6,241 nucleotides of DNA from CAZVEV01 sp964625865 (GTDB lineage: Bacteria; Planctomycetota; Phycisphaerae; SM23-33), in the NCBI GenBank assembly GCA_964625865.1, contig CAZVEV010000325.1, positions 1-6,241 of the forward strand. The letters run 5' to 3'. Positions 4,889 through 6,241 of the stretch are shown here, one piece after another. Below the pieces are notes generated by a model. It saw only the letters and a program-made list of their open reading frames with translations, ran no database searches and had not been told where the DNA came from. Made by a program: the position numbers and the translations under genes. Within the stretch, counting starts at the first letter, position 1. Each line of letters starts with the position of its first letter.

Positions 4889-5115
4889 CTTCGACAATTG
4901 GGGAGCGCTCTTTTTGTGGTCGGACCGGTCGCTCGGCGCTAATAATGTAATGTGGGAGGTGGTGCCTATAGCGACGAGATGAGAAATCGAGCGGGCAGTC
5001 GGGGGACGGCGTGTGGCCGACCTTGCGGCTGTCCGGGCCGTGGGAACGTGCGGCGCGAAGTGACATCCTGCACTTATTGATCATACCCTCTGCCGAGTGT
5101 CGGCGTTCCCCAAAG
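4889..5115. other. Intergenic leader region before the pseudopilin gene
   Basis: No gene supported on either strand. An AT-rich island, TAATAATGTAAT, at about 4940-4951 could serve as a -10 region, but I find no well-spaced -35 partner. The rest is GC-rich with only short dyads. The pseudopilin promoter probably lies here. Confidence 0.4.
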
Positions 5116-5130
5116 TCCCGCGATGCGGGA
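5116..5130 (+). promoter_or_regulatory. Small hairpin abutting the pseudopilin ribosome site
   Basis: TCCCGC (5116-5121) pairs with GCGGGA (5125-5130) around a GAT loop. It ends exactly where AGGAG begins, so folding would border the ribosome binding site. It could modulate initiation or be chance in GC-rich DNA. Confidence 0.4.
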
Positions 5131-5135
5131 AGGAG
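5131..5135 (+). promoter_or_regulatory. Strong ribosome binding site of the pseudopilin gene
   Basis: GGAAGGAG (5128-5135) with core AGGAG lies 6 nt before ATG 5142. It decides this start over the in-frame GTG at 5097. Confidence 0.8.
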
Positions 5136-5141
5136 TTTACC

Positions 5142-6041
5142 ATGACCGGTCAAACACCAGGGACGCTGCGCGCTGTCAGGGCGTCGGGCGCACTGCAGGG
5201 AGGCTCGCGATGCCGTGAGATTGTCCACACCCGGGCCCGCGACAGAGGCCCGGCGGGAGGGTTCACCCTCATCGAACTGCTCGTCGTCATTGCGATCATC
5301 GCGACGCTGGCGAGCATCCTGACGCCATCGCTCGTGATGGCGCGAGAACTCGCGCGCCGATCGACGTGCGCGACGAACCTGCGCAACATTGGGGTGGGCC
5401 TGTCCATCGCGGCCGAGGGGGGCGGCAAGTCCTCGTATCCCTACGTGCCGCTAAGCGGCGCCGGCTGGAACGTGGCGGTGGGCACGGGGCGCAACGTCGA
5501 CCCGGGCGACGGGGGCAACCAGGGGCGGAACCCCACCGCGACGCTGTACCAGTTGGTTCGCAAGGGCGCCTGCAAGGGCGAGATGTTCGTCTGCCCCTCG
5601 ACCGACGAAGAGCCGGCCGACGAAGGGGACTACCGGGCCTACTGGGACTTCGCCGATGCGGCGAGCATCTCCTATTCGCTGATGAATCCGTACGGCCCGG
5701 AGCGCTACCTCAAGGAGACCAACGAGTCAGTGTTCCTTTTAGGTGACGCCAGTCCCTACTTCGACCCGGACACGGGCCTTCGCAACAGCGTGGCCCCGGT
5801 GGACCTGGCGGGGACCTCCGACGTGGAGGCCGAAGAAGGCAACAGTCCCAACCACGCCCAGGCCGGCCAGAACGTGACGGTCGCCGGCGGCGCGACGCGA
5901 TGGGCCGAGCGTGCCGACTGCGGCGCCGCCGGGGACAACATCTACACCGCGGCCGGGGGCGAGACGGACCCGGGCGGGACGATTCCCACCGGCGCCGAGG
6001 CGGGCCCGTCCGGGCCGCGCGACACCTTCCTGGTGCCATGA
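5142..6041 (+). CDS. Type II secretion-type pseudopilin (prepilin N-terminal methylation domain)
   Basis: This 299-residue protein has a class III prepilin signal. A 40-residue basic leader ends GG, and a prepilin peptidase would cut between Gly40 and Phe41, leaving FTLIELLVVIAIIATLASIL with Glu45 at mature position 5. The hydrophobic helix continues through MARELARRSTCATNLRNIGVGL, typical of planctomycete proteins that resemble GspG/GspH pseudopilins. The globular part has a possible disulphide pair (Cys144 and Cys151 in CKGEMFVC), SPNHAQAGQNVTVAGGATRWAE (236-256, in place of the usual NH..GGQNVLFADGHV), and the tail DNIYTAAGG ... DTFLVP. Such genes are highly amplified in planctomycetes and most are uncharacterised; membership in a secretion machine, surface fibre or other assembly cannot be told. 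The ATG has an excellent ribosome site 6 nt upstream. It stands alone here, divergent from amtB and followed by a strong stem-loop. The leader is longer than the common 6-20 residues. Confidence 0.93.
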   Translation: MTGQTPGTLRAVRASGALQGGSRCREIVHTRARDRGPAGGFTLIELLVVIAIIATLASILTPSLVMARELARRSTCATNLRNIGVGLSIAAEGGGKSSYPYVPLSGAGWNVAVGTGRNVDPGDGGNQGRNPTATLYQLVRKGACKGEMFVCPSTDEEPADEGDYRAYWDFADAASISYSLMNPYGPERYLKETNESVFLLGDASPYFDPDTGLRNSVAPVDLAGTSDVEAEEGNSPNHAQAGQNVTVAGGATRWAERADCGAAGDNIYTAAGGETDPGGTIPTGAEAGPSGPRDTFLVP

Positions 6042-6057
6042 CCCAGGTCATCCCGCA

Positions 6058-6096
6058 GGCGGTTGCGTCGGGCCCGCCCGGCCCGGCGCAACCGCC
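6058..6096 (+). terminator. GC-rich stem-loop after the pseudopilin gene
   Basis: GGCGGTTGCG (6058-6067) pairs with CGCAACCGCC (6087-6096). The stem continues inward through a T-G wobble and CGGGCC/GGCCCG to a 5-nt loop, about 17 bp in total. It starts 16 nt after the stop. There is no U-tract, so it is either a weak intrinsic terminator or an RNA-stabilising 3' structure. Confidence 0.6.
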
Positions 6097-6190
6097 CGGG
6101 GAGCGGGGCGATTTAGGAGGTTCACCAAAAGCGCGCACGAGAAAAGGTGTGCAACGGGTCTGCACGCGAAATGACGAATCGGGGTGCCGT

Positions 6191-6241
6191 GGGGGGGGGG
6201 GGGGGGGGGGGGGCCCCCCCCCGAGGAGACCCCCCCCCCCC
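6191..6241. other. Homopolymer tract at the window end (probable artefact)
   Basis: A run of 23 G (6191-6213) is followed directly by 9 C, then GAGGAGA, then 12 C. The G/C palindromic pattern is unlike the rest of the window. Long G runs are a known product of two-colour sequencing chemistry, and assemblers can collapse them into such ends. Real sequence probably stops near 6190. Confidence 0.7.

Noticed and set aside
4879..4893. TGGCAC-N5-TTCG as a plus-strand sigma-54 promoter for the pseudopilin
   Set aside because: The essential -12 GC is missing and the TGGCAC belongs to the REP-like repeat.
6115..6174. AGGAGG at 6115-6120 as the ribosome site of another gene
   Set aside because: No ATG, GTG or TTG at proper spacing follows, and the sequence soon enters the homopolymer artefact.

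Overview
The window looks like a GC-rich chromosome segment, probably a metagenomic contig, from a planctomycete close to the Phycisphaerae. That placement is inferred from three things: a Phycisphaerae-style pseudopilin (GFTLIELLVVIAIIATLASI, with DNIYT and a C-terminal FLVP), many small lipoproteins, and intergenic palindromes of a kind I remember from environmental planctomycete genomes. No taxonomic marker gene is present.

Layout. Positions 1-478 carry no gene. Most of this stretch (about 51-336) is one long imperfect palindrome built on degenerate 9-nt units. Positions 479-2696 hold a plus-strand run of four lipoprotein genes: a small BamE/SmpA-like lipoprotein, then three diverged paralogues that share a QTRT[FL] ... 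LQDLGF ... Y..FF...KS core. A second long palindrome (about 1959-2155) sits between the second and third paralogues and reaches into the signal-peptide codons of the last one. A third, compact palindrome (2695-2746) lies between the convergent ends of the lipoprotein run and the nitrogen genes.

On the minus strand, amtB (ammonium channel, 4505 to 3150) is followed 51 nt later by a PII-protein gene (3098 to 2757). They form a nitrogen-scavenging operon with a textbook sigma-54 -24/-12 element upstream of amtB, so NtrC-type nitrogen control is likely. The PII protein keeps its ATP and 2-oxoglutarate residues but has Val where the uridylylated Tyr51 normally sits. The 600-nt divergent region (4506-5141) holds the promoter, a small dyad, and two REP-like hairpins in inverted orientation, one of which has a 20-nt loop expansion.

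From 5142 to 6041 runs a type II pseudopilin gene, followed by a strong GC-rich stem-loop. The window ends in long G and C homopolymers that look like a low-quality contig end.

The nitrogen operon and the pseudopilin are ordinary. The parts most worth attention are the lipoprotein paralogue array, which may be a little-studied cell-envelope system, and the three iteron palindromes with a common architecture.
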